Assembly: GCF_021917145.1 (NCBI RefSeq)
Contig: NC_061062.1
Coordinates: forward strand, 3,383,468 to 3,447,467
DNA from: Hypomesus transpacificus
Lineage: Eukaryota > Chordata > Actinopteri > Osmeriformes > Osmeridae
Direction of reading: 5' to 3'
DNA length: 64,000 nt
Shown here piece after piece: positions 19,143 through 53,108 of the stretch. A model generated the notes under the pieces. That model searched no databases. It was not told the origin of the DNA and saw only the letters and a list, made by a program, of their open reading frames with translations. The position numbers and the translations under genes were made by a program. Every line of letters starts with the position of its first letter. Position 1 is the first letter of the stretch.

Positions 19143-20097
19143 TAAAGACGGAGTTTGGATGTTTGGAGATCGTTTCTGCGTCGCCAACGGCTTTTTTAAC
19201 ACGTGTTTTGGTATTATCTCCACCCTTACAATGACTCTGATATCTTTTGACCGGTACTATGCCATCGTTAGGCAGCCTCAGGAGAAGATCGGTCGTCGGA
19301 AGGCCCTCCAACTGTTAGTGGCGGTCTGGCTGACGGCTGTCATCTTCTCCCTGCCCTGGTACCTGCTCCTGCGCACTCCCATAGTGGTCCACAAGCGGGG
19401 CTTCTACCACTGTATGTATGTATTCCACTCCGGCACCTCTCGAATGGGAACTGGCTTCAGCATCTCTCTGATCGTGGTGTGTTATCTGTTACCCTTTGCC
19501 CTCATGTGTTTCTGCCACTACAACATTTGTAAGACCGTCCGGCTCTCTGAGATCAGGGTGAGGCCGGTAACCACGTACGCGTACCTCCTCCGGTTCTATA
19601 GCGAGATGCGAACGGCCACCACTGTGCTGATCATGATCGTGTTCATTATCTTCTGCTGGGGTCCTTACTGCATGATGGGTCTGGTCACCGCCACGGGAGA
19701 CTACTCCTTCAACCCTGCCATGGACACCGTGGCCATATGGATGGCCTGGGCCAATGGCGCCATCAACCCGCTCATATACGCAATCAGGAACCCCAACATA
19801 TCCATGCTTCTAGGCCGCAGCCGAGAGGAAGGCTACAGGACTAGAAACATCGCAGCCTACCTGTCCACACAGACCCAGAACAGGGACGTCAGGACCAGAG
19901 CAGACCACATCAGAGACCGTTACGTCAGCAGGCACGGAGCCAACAGCCGCTTGTCTTCCTCCAGCCCCGCCAACGGTGGGGAGGTGGCGATGTGGGCCTG
20001 CAAGAACCCCGCGGTGTTCTTCTGCCGGGACGGTCAGCCCGACACCGTGACCGAACCCGCGCTGCCAAAAGTGGAGACCGCGGACACCAGCCTGTGA
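18727..20097 (+). CDS. gpr135: G-protein coupled receptor 135 (class A orphan GPCR), intronless
   Basis: Single exon, 456 residues from the first in-frame ATG ([10 protein letters not shown]); human GPR135 has about 494, with a longer N-terminus. Seven membrane helices are clear. Landmarks: N-glycosylation sequons at N14, N20 and N48; N1.50 at about residue 94 (SSLGN); LSLSD with D2.50 at 122; the disulphide pair C151 and C229; DRY at 175-177 ([10 protein letters not shown]); CWGPY at 310-314 in helix 6; NPLIY at 347-351 in helix 7. Helix 8 and the tail keep the family-specific block [12 protein letters not shown], and the C-terminus ends DTSL like human GPR135. It is a plasma- or endosomal-membrane receptor without an agreed ligand; weak arrestin-linked and melatonin-receptor-related activity has been discussed for the mammalian protein. 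Divergent to jkamp, convergent with daam1, as in human. Confidence 0.95.
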   Translation: MDFPVNIALLSSSNYSAGENTSGTSLTLEIVTFSPVLTSLITEPSLANVTGGGDPDREHSPVPSKEGNSVLQGVTVAAQALVLLAIFLLSSLGNSAVVIVIIKHRQLRTVTNAFIMSLSLSDFLTAVLCLPFSFMMLFSKDGVWMFGDRFCVANGFFNTCFGIISTLTMTLISFDRYYAIVRQPQEKIGRRKALQLLVAVWLTAVIFSLPWYLLLRTPIVVHKRGFYHCMYVFHSGTSRMGTGFSISLIVVCYLLPFALMCFCHYNICKTVRLSEIRVRPVTTYAYLLRFYSEMRTATTVLIMIVFIIFCWGPYCMMGLVTATGDYSFNPAMDTVAIWMAWANGAINPLIYAIRNPNISMLLGRSREEGYRTRNIAAYLSTQTQNRDVRTRADHIRDRYVSRHGANSRLSSSSPANGGEVAMWACKNPAVFFCRDGQPDTVTEPALPKVETADTSL

Positions 20098-20618
20098 TTA
20101 CAGTTCCCGTGACGCACGGTGAAATTCGGAGGGGACATGTGTCTGTGCAAAACATGAAACCGCTGCCAAACAAAACATTGACAAACTGGAACGTGAGGGG
20201 AGTAATTGCTATTGACCATATCTAGAGGTATATTTTTTCTGTGAAATGCCAATTAACACGCATTTGGGCACTTTTTCAGTAGGTAGCCTACAGTTGATCA
20301 TTTTTAGCCAGCGCCAATTGGTTCCTCTCTATACACTGTGACAGAACGGAATGCGTCTTTTTTCTTTCTTTTTTTAAACACACGTAGGCCTACTCAATAA
20401 GAACAACAATGTTCTTGGGTCTCCAAACCGATGAAAATCCCATAGTTGTTTATTTCTAATATGGGTCAAGGTTTTCAAATTGTTCTACTAACATGCCTCA
20501 TCTGTGCTACATTATGTCTGAACCTCCGGCACCATGTGCCATCCATGTATACCAGTTTGTGTCAGATGAACACAGATGATCTACATGACAGACAACTGTT
20601 TCAAATATAGCTCCGTAA

Positions 20619-20624
20619 AATAAA
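20619..20624 (+). terminator. Candidate poly(A) signal for gpr135
   Basis: AATAAA 522 nt past the gpr135 stop codon. A second hexamer lies at 21147-21152, so the 3' UTR could be about 0.5 or 1.1 kb. Confidence 0.4.
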
Positions 20625-21454
20625 GCAATCCTCTTGCTCTGATTGTGGGTACAATGTGTTAAGGAGGTGGCCTGGACGTGAACCTACTTAGCCCTTAAGA
20701 AGGAGTCTTGAACGTCTTCTTGCTAGATGTTTCTCCAGTCTAATGTTTGACCCTGGGTTTCGGCTTACGAGCCAGTCTGTGTTCATACCATGTGGGATAC
20801 AGAAACCCATAACGACACTAAATGTCCTTTTTTGTTATGTTTCGTTTCAAGATTTCATGTTTATCTTTTATGACACAAGTTCACTTGCTGCCCATCATGT
20901 TAGATAGGCCTTGTACTTGCAATCAAATACAGACAAAGTATTTAATATAAAGAATTCCAGAGAAGCACAATATTTTGTATTAGCCCTTTCCCATTAGTTA
21001 TACTTCCCCGATTTACATAACGTCTGTTGATTTGAATGTGATAACTTTATTATACTGTTTGCCATGAAAACTTAACCGTGACTGGTCTTTTATTTCTTTA
21101 AATCTAAACTGGCTTGTTGAATCACTTTTATTTAACAAATGAACTCAATAAATGTTTTAACATAGCTTAAATGTTTTCTATGTAATGTATATAGAGGCTT
21201 GTGCCTGAGCTATTAGGATGGTGACAAAGTATACATCTACAGTTGATTACTTTTAAGTAAGGAAATTGTAATTAATAGTAAATGTATTTGCTCAGAAAGA
21301 ACAAACCCACAGAAAACACATTAAGCTTCTCGTTTAGCAGTTTAACAGTTGCCATGGTCACCAACAGTGCTCTTCATTAAATGCAACATTAACATCCAAA
21401 ACCCAACACGTAAAAGCAGAGTTCAAGCAGCAGACACCCACTCGACACATACCC

Positions 21455-21469
21455 TTTATTTCTTTTATT
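21455..21469 (-). terminator. Tandem poly(A) signals, probable daam1 3' end
   Basis: Two TTTATT hexamers on + (21455-21460 and 21464-21469) read AATAAA on the minus strand, about 2.07 kb after the daam1 stop codon. They would give a 3' UTR of about 2.1 kb ending near 21.44 kb, just short of the gpr135 3' UTR, consistent with convergent neighbours. Two earlier-strand options exist at 21089-21094 and 21127-21132. Confidence 0.45.
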
Positions 21470-23542
21470 TCTGTCTCTCAATAATAGAAAGTTGATTTAA
21501 ATAATACAAAAGCAGTGAAGAAACATCCCAGCTATATGAGAGGCTGTCAGTCACAAGCAGGGGAGGAGGTGGGTCAGAATATTACCACGTTAAAACTAAT
21601 GGAGCTGAGAGCCAACTAAAGAGGCAGATTTTGGAGTCTGCCACTGAGCAGAGAGAGCTCAGACACCAAACATTACCTTTCGTACTCCTCCTCCTCCCTC
21701 CTCCGCCTCACATTCACTTTACTCACATGGTGAAGTCTCTTGGTTGACTCTATGCTTGGATTCTCTTTGTATGGAAAACAGGCGCAAACAAAATAGTAAA
21801 TCTCGGCCTAAATTATTTCAACTGGCTTCTGTTGTTGAGCTCAGTCCGGGGAAGGGAATAAGCATAGCTCCAGTATGTACATCATATATATACACACATG
21901 ACATAGAGAGAACACAAAACGTTAAAACAAAACCATATTTGGGGATGATGCATAGTTTGAAGATGGAGTTCCACAGACCCAGAGGCCATTAGAATCACAG
22001 AAGCCAACCCATCGCCTGACACGCAACACCATGCCCAGGTCGGAGGCTTCTGACTTCTATGATTCTAATAGCCAATGGGGTCCTTTTTTGGTTGCTTTCT
22101 AAGTGACACCTAGACATGAGACTTCCTGTCACGTAGATCCCAGTCTGTACACGCCAGCCCAAGCCACAGCCTACCGTAATACTGTATTTACAGTCAAATA
22201 TACACCTTATCACTCAACTATCAATCATCAGTTGCAGTCTGTGTTTTCTTAAGTGAGAATTATTGAGTTGATCTATAATGTAATGGTGATATTGCCTTGG
22301 TGGGTTGCATTTAAATACATCTAAATAATAACAATCAATCTTTTTGCAAAATCGTGATTATAAAACAGTATCAAAATCTCTATCTTGGTGTATGTTTTTG
22401 TGCTTATCTCAAAAACATTATCATTCATACATCATCTGCTGGAGAGTGGAAGGGTCTATCTCCTCCTTCGTTCTCTTCCTTCCTTTCCTTCTCAGCCTCC
22501 TTCCCCCCTCCCTTTCTTCTTCTTTTCCTTGTCCTATCTTTCTCTCCCTCCCTCCCTCCATCCCCAAGATACAGCGAGAATCCTAACATACTAAAATGAA
22601 AATTGACTGAATAATCAATCAATCAATGACTCATATTACTATAGTTCACCTACAGGGCACCTGCCCCATGTTTCTAACCAGCCAACATCCACAACACTGT
22701 CAATCACACTATAGTGTTTTAAAATAGTTTTTTTTGGCAGTTATTATCACAAATTATTATTTAAAAAATGTCCCCTCTAATGCTTGTTTGGCAGATTTTA
22801 GACACAATGTCTCTTTTTTTTTTTAATAGGTCTGTTTCCAGACAGACATAGCCGAGGGTGGTTAGGTTACTTAAGCGTAAACAGAGCGCGGCAGATTTCT
22901 GTCAGGGTAACCTGGTTAAAGCCACATCTCAGCTATAGTACCTCACACCTGCTCCACCAGATAGCTAGCTTCTACGTGCCCTAGTATCTGGCTGAGGTTG
23001 TTCTCAAGGTGGTTCTATGGGTTTATAAGTGACACCTGTTTTTATTATACGGTGTGTCACACCAGCTCTGTGTCAGTCTGTATTCAAGTTTCCACGCTGC
23101 GAGTCTGGTTTCCACCACTAGGGGGCAGTAAAACCCCAGAGACAAAACGAGTTGCTGTTATTGGATGCAATCCACCACAGAAGAGGTGGTGGACTAGTGA
23201 GGCTCTGCCATACTGTTTGTTTCGAGTATCTCTGGGTGAATATGGGTGACGAGTGCCAGCTGTCTGAAAGTCATGTATGAGGCTGATCTCTGCCAGCAGT
23301 TCAAAGGTCAAGTTTGTTGTTTGGTAGTGATGGCAGTTCAGAGGGCTGTTTAGTGTTTAGCCAGGTACATTTAGGAGCACACATCCTCTGTCGCAATACC
23401 AACCACCTGGTCGACGGTTTAAGGTCTGGTGACCCTCTGCCTCAACTAGAGGTCAAAGGTCGAGCTCGGGGATTGGTCCATCCAGCTAGGGGTGAAATGT
23501 GGAGCCTGCTGATTGGTCCATCCTCCCAGCCAACAGTCCCCA
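21470..23542 (-). other. Probable daam1 3' UTR
   Basis: Non-coding DNA on both strands between the daam1 stop codon and the tandem poly(A) signals. It is AT-rich in the middle, with A/T runs (22805-22825), pyrimidine-rich DNA at 22460-22560 and an imperfect inverted repeat between about 21982-22007 and 22047-22075. The extent rests only on signal positions. Confidence 0.45.
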
Positions 23543-44814
<21,272 letters not shown>

Positions 44815-44887
44815 GGCAACGGCTGGCGGCAGCGGGAGCTGGCAGGAAGCCGGGCTAGGAAGCGTTACCGTCGGTTACCGCGGCTAC
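44815..44887 (-). other. daam1: 5' UTR part of the first coding daam1 exon
   Basis: Directly upstream of the ATG the minus strand shows a splice acceptor (CCCCCAG) with the exon beginning at 44887. The 73 nt between are GC-rich. This means at least one non-coding first exon must lie further upstream, as in mammals. Confidence 0.65.
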
Positions 44888-45269
44888 CTGGGGGAGGGGA
44901 AGAGGAGGCGATCCGTTAGTTAAAGAAAACTGAAGTCTGTCTTTGTCTACGAGCAACAATAACTACATAGAGATGGACACATCTAAAGCACAGCTCGGTC
45001 AGATGATCGATGTCACCAGAGAGGAGAGACCAGTGATGGTGAAGTGAGGGAGAGAGTTTGGAGACTGATTCCAACGTGAACTCCCACTGTTTCTTTAGAA
45101 AGGTCGAAGTAGAGGGAGAGACAGATAAGAGAGAGAGAGAGGAGGGAGTCAGAAAAGGAAGAGAGAAGAGGAATGACACAGAGAGCGTGTTTAGCAACCA
45201 CAGAAAGGTAAAACCCAGTCAGTCATCTGCGGTGCCAGGCAGTGCATTCTGTAATGGGTCAGACGGCGG

Positions 45270-45305
<36 letters not shown>

Positions 45306-45494
45306 GGGGGGTGTGTTTGTTTGAGCTTTATTCACTCTTACTCAGTGAAAGATTGACTTAGAGGTAGATTTGTCTGTCAGCATGCCTAACGTTTGTGTGT
45401 TTGTGTTTAGAATTCAATGTTCTCAACACAGCAGGGCCATAGCAGCTTAGAACTGTCTTCCAAACACCCAACAAAGTGACCTTCTTCTCAGAGT

Positions 45495-45526
<32 letters not shown>

Positions 45527-45952
45527 CAAACAGTTAACACTCTCACTCAACACATTCTCACTCTACTCTCACCCACAGACGATAAAACTGATGTATAAGA
45601 AACCACCAGTCTTCAGTCATGGTACAGTAGTGACACATAAAAGACACTTCTACACACATACTTAGAGACACATACAACAGAAGAAAATAAAGTGAAACAT
45701 GTTAAACAAGTTTCTCAAATCAAAAAAAGAATATATATATGTTAAATTACCTCTATTTTCAGACATGTTGTTTTATCTCTGCCAGGGTCTGGCTACAGTT
45801 CACAAACCCCCACCAGATACACACACACACACACACACAGCCCCTCCCTCCGCCCCTGATGTATACTGGCAGAGTAGACGGGCAAGTGGACGTGGAAGCT
45901 GAGTGGTGGATGGCTTCCTGAATCAGTCTCCCTGTACCCTAAAAGACAGGGT

Positions 45953-46092
45953 AGGAGGAAGGAAGGAAGGAAGGAAGGAAGGAAGGAAGGAAGGAAGGAA
46001 GGAAGGAAGGAAGGAAGGAAGGAAGGAAGGAAGGAAGGAAGGAAGGAAGGAAGGAAGGAAGGAAGGAAGGAAGGAAGGAAGGAAGGAAGGAG
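45953..46092. repeat. (GGAA)n tetranucleotide array, about 34 copies
   Basis: Almost perfect GGAA repeat of about 135 bp. GGAA is the ETS core, and GGAA microsatellites can act as ETS-family response elements; no function is implied here. Confidence 0.95.
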
Positions 46093-46354
46093 GGAAGGAG
46101 AGTAGGAGTGAAGTGGGAGAGAGAGAGGGAATTGATGCAAATCTATTCTTTGACACTGAAGTATTTTCCTTTCCCTTTTCTCTTTCTCGCCCTCCACCTC
46201 CCCCCTTTCTTCCTCTCTCACTCCTTATTTCCTCCCTGACGGCACTTCAAAGGCAGGGAACAAAGAATCCAACTGAAAAATTCTCCAGAGGAAGTGGTGG
46301 TTTTAATATTGTCCGTTTCAAAGAGCAGCTTGCAGCGATCACGATGGTGATGGT

Positions 46355-47634
46355 AAGACTGCCTCCTCTACTCCCGAGGCAGCTCTACCTGCCTCCTCTA
46401 CTCCCGAGGCAGCTCTACCTGCCTCCTCTACTCCTAAGGCAGCTCTACCTGCCTCCTCTACTCCTGAGGCAGCTCTGCTTGCCTCCTCTACTCCTGAGGC
46501 AGCTCTACCTGCCTCCTCTACTCCTGAGGCAGCTCTACCTGCCTCCTCTACTCCTGAGGCAGCTCTACCTGCCTCCTCTACTCCTGAGGCAGCTCTGCTT
46601 GCCTCCTCTACTCCTGAGGCAGCTCTACCTGCCTCCTCTACTCCTGAGGCAGCTCTACCTGCCTCCTCTACTCCTGAGGCAGCTCTGCTTGCCTCCTCTA
46701 CTCCTGAGGCAGCTCTACCTGCCTCCTCTACTCCTGAGGCAGCTCTACCTGCCTCCTCTACTCCCGAGGCAGCTCTGCTTGCCTCCTCTACTCCTGAGGC
46801 AGCTCTACCTGCCTCCTCTACTCCTGAGGCAGCTCTGCTTGCCTCCTCTACTCCTGAGGCAGCTCTACCTGCCTCCTCTACTCCTGAGGCAGCTCTGCTT
46901 GCCTCCTCTACTCCTGAGGCAGCTCTACCTGCCTCCTCTACTCCTGAGGCAGCTCTACCTGCCTCCTCTACTCCTGAGGCAGCTCTACCTGCCTCCTCTA
47001 CTCCCGAGGCAGCTGTGCCTGCCTCCTCTACTCCCGAGGCAGCTCTACCTGCCTCCTCTACTCCTGAGGCAGCTCTATCTGCCTCCTTTACTCCTGAGGC
47101 AGCTTTGCTTACCTCCTCTACTCCTGAGGCAGCTCTATCTGCCTCCTCTACTCCTAAGGCAGCTCTACCTGCCTCCTCTACTCCTGAGGCAGCTCTGCTT
47201 GCCTCCTCTACTCCTGAGGCAGCTCTACCTGCCTCCTCTACTCCTGAGGCAGCTCTACCTGCCTCCTCTACTCCTGAGGCAGCTCTGCTTGCCTCCTCTA
47301 CTCTTGAGGCAGCTCTACCTGCCTCCTCTACTCCTGAGGCAGCTCTACCTGCCTCCTCTACTCCCGAGGCAGCTCTGCTTGCCGCCTCTACTCCTGAGGC
47401 AGCTCTACCTGCCTCCTCTACTCCTGAGGCAGCTGTGCCTGCCTCCTCTACTCCCGAGGCAGCTCTACCTGCCTCCTCTACTCCTGAGGCAGCTCTATCT
47501 GCCTCCTTTACTCCTGAGGCAGCTTTGCTTACCTCCTCTACTCCTGAGGCAGCTTTATCTGCCTCCTCTACTCCTAAGGCAGCTCTGCTTGCCTCCTCTA
47601 CTCCTGAGGCAGCTCTACCTGCCTCCTTCGCTCC
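46355..47634. repeat. 30-bp minisatellite, about 42 copies
   Basis: Unit of exactly 30 bp: AGCTCTACCTGCCTCCTC followed by TACTCCTGAGGC, in register across 1.28 kb with only point variants (CTACCT/CTGCTT, CTCCTGAGG/CTCCCGAGG). Higher-order order is visible: a block near 47015-47150 (GCTGTGCCT, CTATCT, CCTTTA, TTGCTTACC variants) recurs near 47425-47570. Each unit can form a short GCCTC/GAGGC stem. Confidence 0.97.
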
Positions 47635-49633
47635 CCTCATATCCTCCTAAATACAAACAATGAACCAAGAGGCACGCACAGAGTGTGCTGGGGTAAGGGA
47701 GATTATGTACGCGTGTGTAAGACAGTACATCTTTAATGTTGAGGCTGCACATTCAAATCTCTTATAACCACCATGAGCTATATTAATCTCTGTATCTGAA
47801 ATGCACGCGCCTTCCCACAACGTGATGAACCAGGAACAACAACTGGTGCTGGGACATGAAGCTGCCTACATGCCTGTGTAAGGCTGGGGCCTGTCTGCTG
47901 GTCCTGCCCGGTGAGTCAGGCAGGGCGTGGATGCAGGTAATACAACACACACACACACACACAAGCATGTATGCAAACGCACACACAGATACACACACAC
48001 AGATGCAAACACACCTACACACACATCCGTGTCTTCCTCAGTCAATCCACACACTCCTACAAAGCCACACTGGCTGATGTTCCTGCTGTCAGAAGAGAAA
48101 GGGTAGCTGTTGAATTATATGATCATCTTTAGGCACAGCCAATAGGAATGACTGGTACTGACATGGTCATTTGAACACAGCCTATAAGAAGGAATGCTCC
48201 AGACATGGTTATACTAACAGCCAATAGGAATAACTAGTACATGGTCATTAACATAGCCTATAGGAAGGACTGGAACAAATATCAGACCGACAGGAAGGAA
48301 CAGTCAGGCACCACAACATCCAGTTTCCTGCTTAGAATCTATAGTTCCAGGGTTTGTTCAGAACTATCAGACTAGCCCACGACTGTCCATGTTCCCCAGA
48401 AGTCTTCACCAGACATGCGACCAGCTCAGAACATCTAAACAGATAAACACAGGAAGTAGACACCCAGAGATTTGACTGGAACGTGCAGATTTCCGCATTC
48501 CACAATAATATGCAAATAAGGACATATTTGGGAAAAAATGGTGGTTGCTAAATCTACTGTAGTCTGGTCTTCATCAGACTGAAGTAGAACCGTATCTGGG
48601 TTCTGATTTAGACAAATCTGGACATATGTACAAAAGTTGGTGATTAGATCTTAACACGAATGTCACTTTCAACATCATAGTAAGATGACAGAGCTAATTC
48701 TAGACAAGGAGACAAGAACCTTGTATCTTTCCCATGATCCACATGTCATTAGTGTGTAAAGTGTGTGTGTGTGTATAGTGCGTGCGCAAGTCTGTAACAT
48801 ATCGGCTCCAGATGTCAGAGATGATAACTTGAGCTGAAACACTCTTTATCCTGCACACACACACTTTTCCAAGAGCTAAAACATACTCCTCAAACATGCA
48901 TGTACTCTCATCCACATACACCATACAAAGACAATGATGATTGCTTACTGTCTCTCTATGCTATTGTTCTCAAACCAGTCTGTTACTGATGATGGTTGGA
49001 GGAGATTGTTCTACCCTGTTATATACTCTATTCTGTTAACAGCTAGAAGGATGAAGAATGTTGATAGCCATTCCCAGACAATGACTGAAGCCGATGAAGT
49101 TGAAAAAAGAATGACGCTAATTGGCTGGTTAGTTGAGAAGTGAATGAAGCGGATTAGTTAGCTGCTCGGCAGTAGATGAAGTGATTGGTCAGCATTTCAG
49201 CGGTGAAGAAAGAGGATTGGTTAGCAGCTCAGTGGTCAAAGACAGTGTAGTCTGTTCAAGTATGGAGTCATCGCTGAATAGATGTCACATATCCTGTACT
49301 TAACAGACCACTGCACCACCCTAGCCAGATATAGATGCTACATAATGTGTGTGTGTGTGTACAGTGGTTATGAATAGAGATGCTGTATTATTTAGCCAAA
49401 TATAACTCTTATTCCTCTTAAGAATCACTGCAGCAGATTCACCAGAAGCATCAGGCTGACAATGTTAGAAGGAGCCAACCTCCCATCCCACCTCCCCCAC
49501 ACACACACACACACACACACATCATCACCTGGCACGGTCATGGTCTAAAGCATGTCAGCGTCTTCGGCTGTTCGTCCTGTGCTCTGCGGGTTGGACAGGA
49601 CATGCCCTCAGAGCTGCCGACAGGCTGAGTGTT

Positions 49634-49665
<32 letters not shown>

Positions 49666-50539
49666 AGAGAAAGAGAGAGAGAGATGCAGACAGCAGTAAT
49701 TACCTCCTGTGGATGCAGTCCTGTTGATGAGGAGGTATGTAGGAACAGCCGCCTGTCTGCCAGACTACTGCTTGTTAACATATCTACCTCCAAGGCTAAT
49801 GGACATTGTGTGCATGTGTGTTATATGTTTCTGCGTACAGTTATAGTACAGAGACTGAATATTTGATTCGGCACTGGACAATCATTATCTTCAAACTGGT
49901 GACATCATTGTATTGGGAGGTGGGCATCCCATAATTGTTGGAATATGTGAAGCGTGTTAACGGGAAAGACAGGGTGGGTTGACACACTCTCGTCTCTCTC
50001 TCTCGCCACATGCATGCACACACACACACACGCACACACACACACACACACCGCCTCAGGCTTCCCCCATGTCTAACCAAGCTCTCCCATGACGATCTGA
50101 ACAGGAAAGAAGAAAAAGCAGGCCTCACAGAGTCCCGCCCCTGGTGACAGCCCCCCAGCAACCACGTCGATCTCTTTCATCTAGAACACACGCACCCTTC
50201 TGTGGCTTGAAGCCTGGAAGAACCTGGAGTCCTGATAAGCAGCGGGAGGCCACTCCGCAGCGGTCACATCTGGTCGGCTCTGTAGCTGCTCTACAGTGCT
50301 GAGGGAATCATCCCTTCATCCCTACTTTTCTCTCCCTCTTTCGCTTTTCCAGTCACATGTCCACACCACCCGGCCTCCAGCCTATTAGAACATGGCTTTT
50401 AAGCGAATCAATAAGCAATGATCGAACAGCTTGTGAGAGCAGAGAGATAGACAGCTGTATTGATTGAGTGGACCAGGTGGGCAGGGCAAGGCTGGTCAGT
50501 GCTCAGGACCAGGTCAACAGGATCTGGAGATGGACAAGA

Positions 50540-50627
50540 CAGATGGATGGGCGGGCAGGCAGGCTGGCAGGCAGGCTGGCAGGCAGGCGGGCCAGCAGGC
50601 AGGCGGGCAGGCTGGCAGGCAGGCGGG

Positions 50628-50659
<32 letters not shown>

Positions 50660-50702
50660 CTGGCAGGCAGGCGGGCCAGCGGGCAGGCAGGCAGGCAGGC
50701 AG
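50540..50702. repeat. (GGCA)n / GGCAGGCGGGC array
   Basis: Tetranucleotide GGCA repeat with GGCG and GGCT variants, about 160 bp. Confidence 0.93.
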
Positions 50703-51434
50703 CTATTTACATAATAAACCCATCTCCGGACCTAATCAATGCACCACCAGATCAATAACTCAATCCCATCCAGGCTCAGAACTCGCTTACAGTACAGAAA
50801 GGTTATCTAACACACACACACACACACAGTGTGACCACGGAGAATACAGAGCAGCAGCTCCAGCCTGTCAGCTCCCATTAAGAGAGAGTGTGACCGGTGC
50901 AGTGAGAGAGCTGGGCCTACTGTTGAAACCACTGGGAGAGGAGAGGCGAAGAGAGGAGAGGCAAAGAGAGAGGCGAGGCGAGGAGAAGAGGACAGGTCAG
51001 TGAAGTAGACCAACAGAAATAGATCAGCAGCAGGAGATATGAGGTGCTACCAGAGCAGAGAGCAGATAAACCAGGTCACACGGCTACGTAGCTAGCTCAG
51101 AGTATTTGGGATTGATTTGATAGGGAGGAGGGGGGCACTATTTTGGGCCTCCCTGCTGAATGCCATGGGGAGAGATAAGTCACTAATTCACATGTCCCAC
51201 TTCTCTACACCTAAACTGAAACACTACCTCGCTCCTACTCTGACTCTGCAGCAGGCTGATGTTTACCACCACAAACCCATTAGGGAGGAGATGCAGCAGA
51301 CCGGCCACCTACCCTGAAACCAGAACCTGGAAGCAAGATAGCGAGGGGACAGTCCATACAAGACTCTGGTCTGCAGGGTGGACATCAATACCTCTGTCAG
51401 AGAAGCTGACAGGGTGATCGGCCCTCCTGCCCCA

Positions 51435-51463
51435 GGGGGGGGGGGGGGGGGGGGGGGGGGGGG
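51435..51463. repeat. G homopolymer, 29 nt
   Basis: Uninterrupted G run followed by AAGGGGCGGGGGG. It can form a G-quadruplex on the + strand; the length is error-prone in sequencing. Confidence 0.9.
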
Positions 51464-51989
51464 AAGGGGCGGGGGGTCAGAGGAGGGGTCTTGTCTCTCT
51501 CCTCAGATAACCTGAAGGGCAGACAGGCAGGCGGGCAGTCAGGCCGGAAGCAGGGAGTCAGGATACGGAAGAATACAGTCTCTTGTAGAACAGGTTTGCA
51601 GGGTTCACAAACACACCACACACCCGTCAGTACCCACCTGATCCCAAATTCAGCCTTCCACACTCTCATACCACCCCAAGTCCCCACAGCCCCCCACATA
51701 CCCCAGTTGCCGAGGCACCCCACCCCCTCTCCCTCCTGGTTGCCAGGGCAGTCACCAGCACACTGCTCTGTATTACATGGGCTAATCCACAGGGATGAGG
51801 GTGCCTTCTGGTCGCCATGGACACCAGAAAGAGACCAGCTCCCCATGACCAGCTGTGTCACTCACAGACAAGGGGAACCTCCAGGGGCCAGTAACCAGAC
51901 GAGGCAACCACGATCGCCATGGAGATAAGGAAGGCGGAGATACATGACACTCTACTGCAATTCAAACTGTGATGTACACTAATTAAAAT

Positions 51990-52031
51990 CACGTTTTATT
52001 TGTGTGGCCCTTTTTACAAGCAATGTCACAG
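51990..52031 (-). repeat. Short fragment of a dispersed teleost repeat
   Basis: TTTTATTTGTGTGGCCCTTT followed by TTACAAGCAATGTCACA is the reverse complement of the end of the element at 56925-57136. Confidence 0.6.
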
Positions 52032-52648
52032 CTCAGCTTCGTAAATCGGCACTTATAACCGACCTAAATCCTCAACACTACACTAAATCATATGCACGAC
52101 TAACCACGTTAACGAACAAATAGTAGCCTTGTGGTGACTTCCCAACACAACTTAGCCAGCCAATCTCACCAATGAGCTACAACTGACACAATATAGACTA
52201 GCCTGCCTTTCTACGCACATCGTCTAGCTACTAACACTGTTTAGCTAGCTAGCTCTACCTTCAGTAACAATTGAGCCTAGCTCCTAACACTGTTTAGCTA
52301 GCTTCTCTTACCACTGAACCTAGTTACTGACACTGTTTCGCTAACCTCTCTAACCCTTGACCCATATAATGGGCGCCATTTAACTTATAACGTTCGTCAT
52401 AACCCTTGACATAGTATACCGGTGCATTGTCTACCTAACTTGTTACCGTTAGCCCCGCACCCCCCTGCCTACCACCCGGAGGCCGGGAGCACGGTGTGTT
52501 ACTGGAACTGTGAGGTGAACACAATCCTCTTCTTCCTTGAACTTAAACACACAGACAACACCACTAAAACCTCCATGAAAGCTAAACCTACCATTAGCTA
52601 CCCAGCCTGGCTAAAAACAGTAAAACATGAGATAAACAACTTGACCCT

Positions 52649-52680
<32 letters not shown>

Positions 52681-52903
52681 CCTGTGGTGCGCGTGTGCGT
52701 GTGTTGTCACACCCCGGGAAGAAAATGCATGCCAGCCTCATTCCATTCATAATAGTTTTTCTGTAGACGGCAGGCCCACACTCAAAGGGTGAGTGTGTGT
52801 CAAAGTCTGGCTCTAGCCACACTGAGAAGAAATGACTGATATTTTCCCTTTTCCCCTGAGTCACACACCAACCTAGATGCAGAGGATGGTAATACTTAAC
52901 CCT

Positions 52904-52904
<1 letters not shown>

Positions 52905-52955
<51 letters not shown>
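52905..52955. repeat. C homopolymer, 51 nt
   Basis: Uninterrupted C run, the longest homopolymer in the window; it forms a G51 tract on the minus strand, the direction daam1 is read. Confidence 0.9.
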
Positions 52956-53108
52956 AGACAGGGGAAAACAGCCCCAGCTCAGATTGTAATCAACAATCTA
53001 GCCACAAACGAGCAACAAAACCCCTGTTTACCTGCAACAACTGGGTCAAAGTTAGGGTTTGGCTGTGAGGGGGAACATTACATAAGAAGTGGTGAAAGCC
53101 AGTCTTAC

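Larger units (their letters stand above)
44890..53100. other. Upstream region of daam1 with arrays, no coding exon seen
   Basis: Probably the first daam1 intron if transcription starts at 53 kb or beyond. It holds (GT)n at 45272-45302, (CA)n at 45499-45526, a 135-bp (GGAA)n, a 1.28-kb 30-bp minisatellite, loosely repeated 60-70-bp blocks at 48120-48280 and 49090-49260, (GGCA)n at 50540-50702, a G29 run and a C51 run. Long open frames here are products of repeats whose unit is a multiple of three. Confidence 0.55.

Noticed and set aside
45903..47663. A 586-codon open frame (PPLLLRQLYL repeats) and a 433-codon frame opposite (EEAGRAASGV repeats)
   Set aside because: Both run through the 30-bp minisatellite and a tetranucleotide array. 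A unit divisible by three keeps frames open on both strands; there is no splice or family support.
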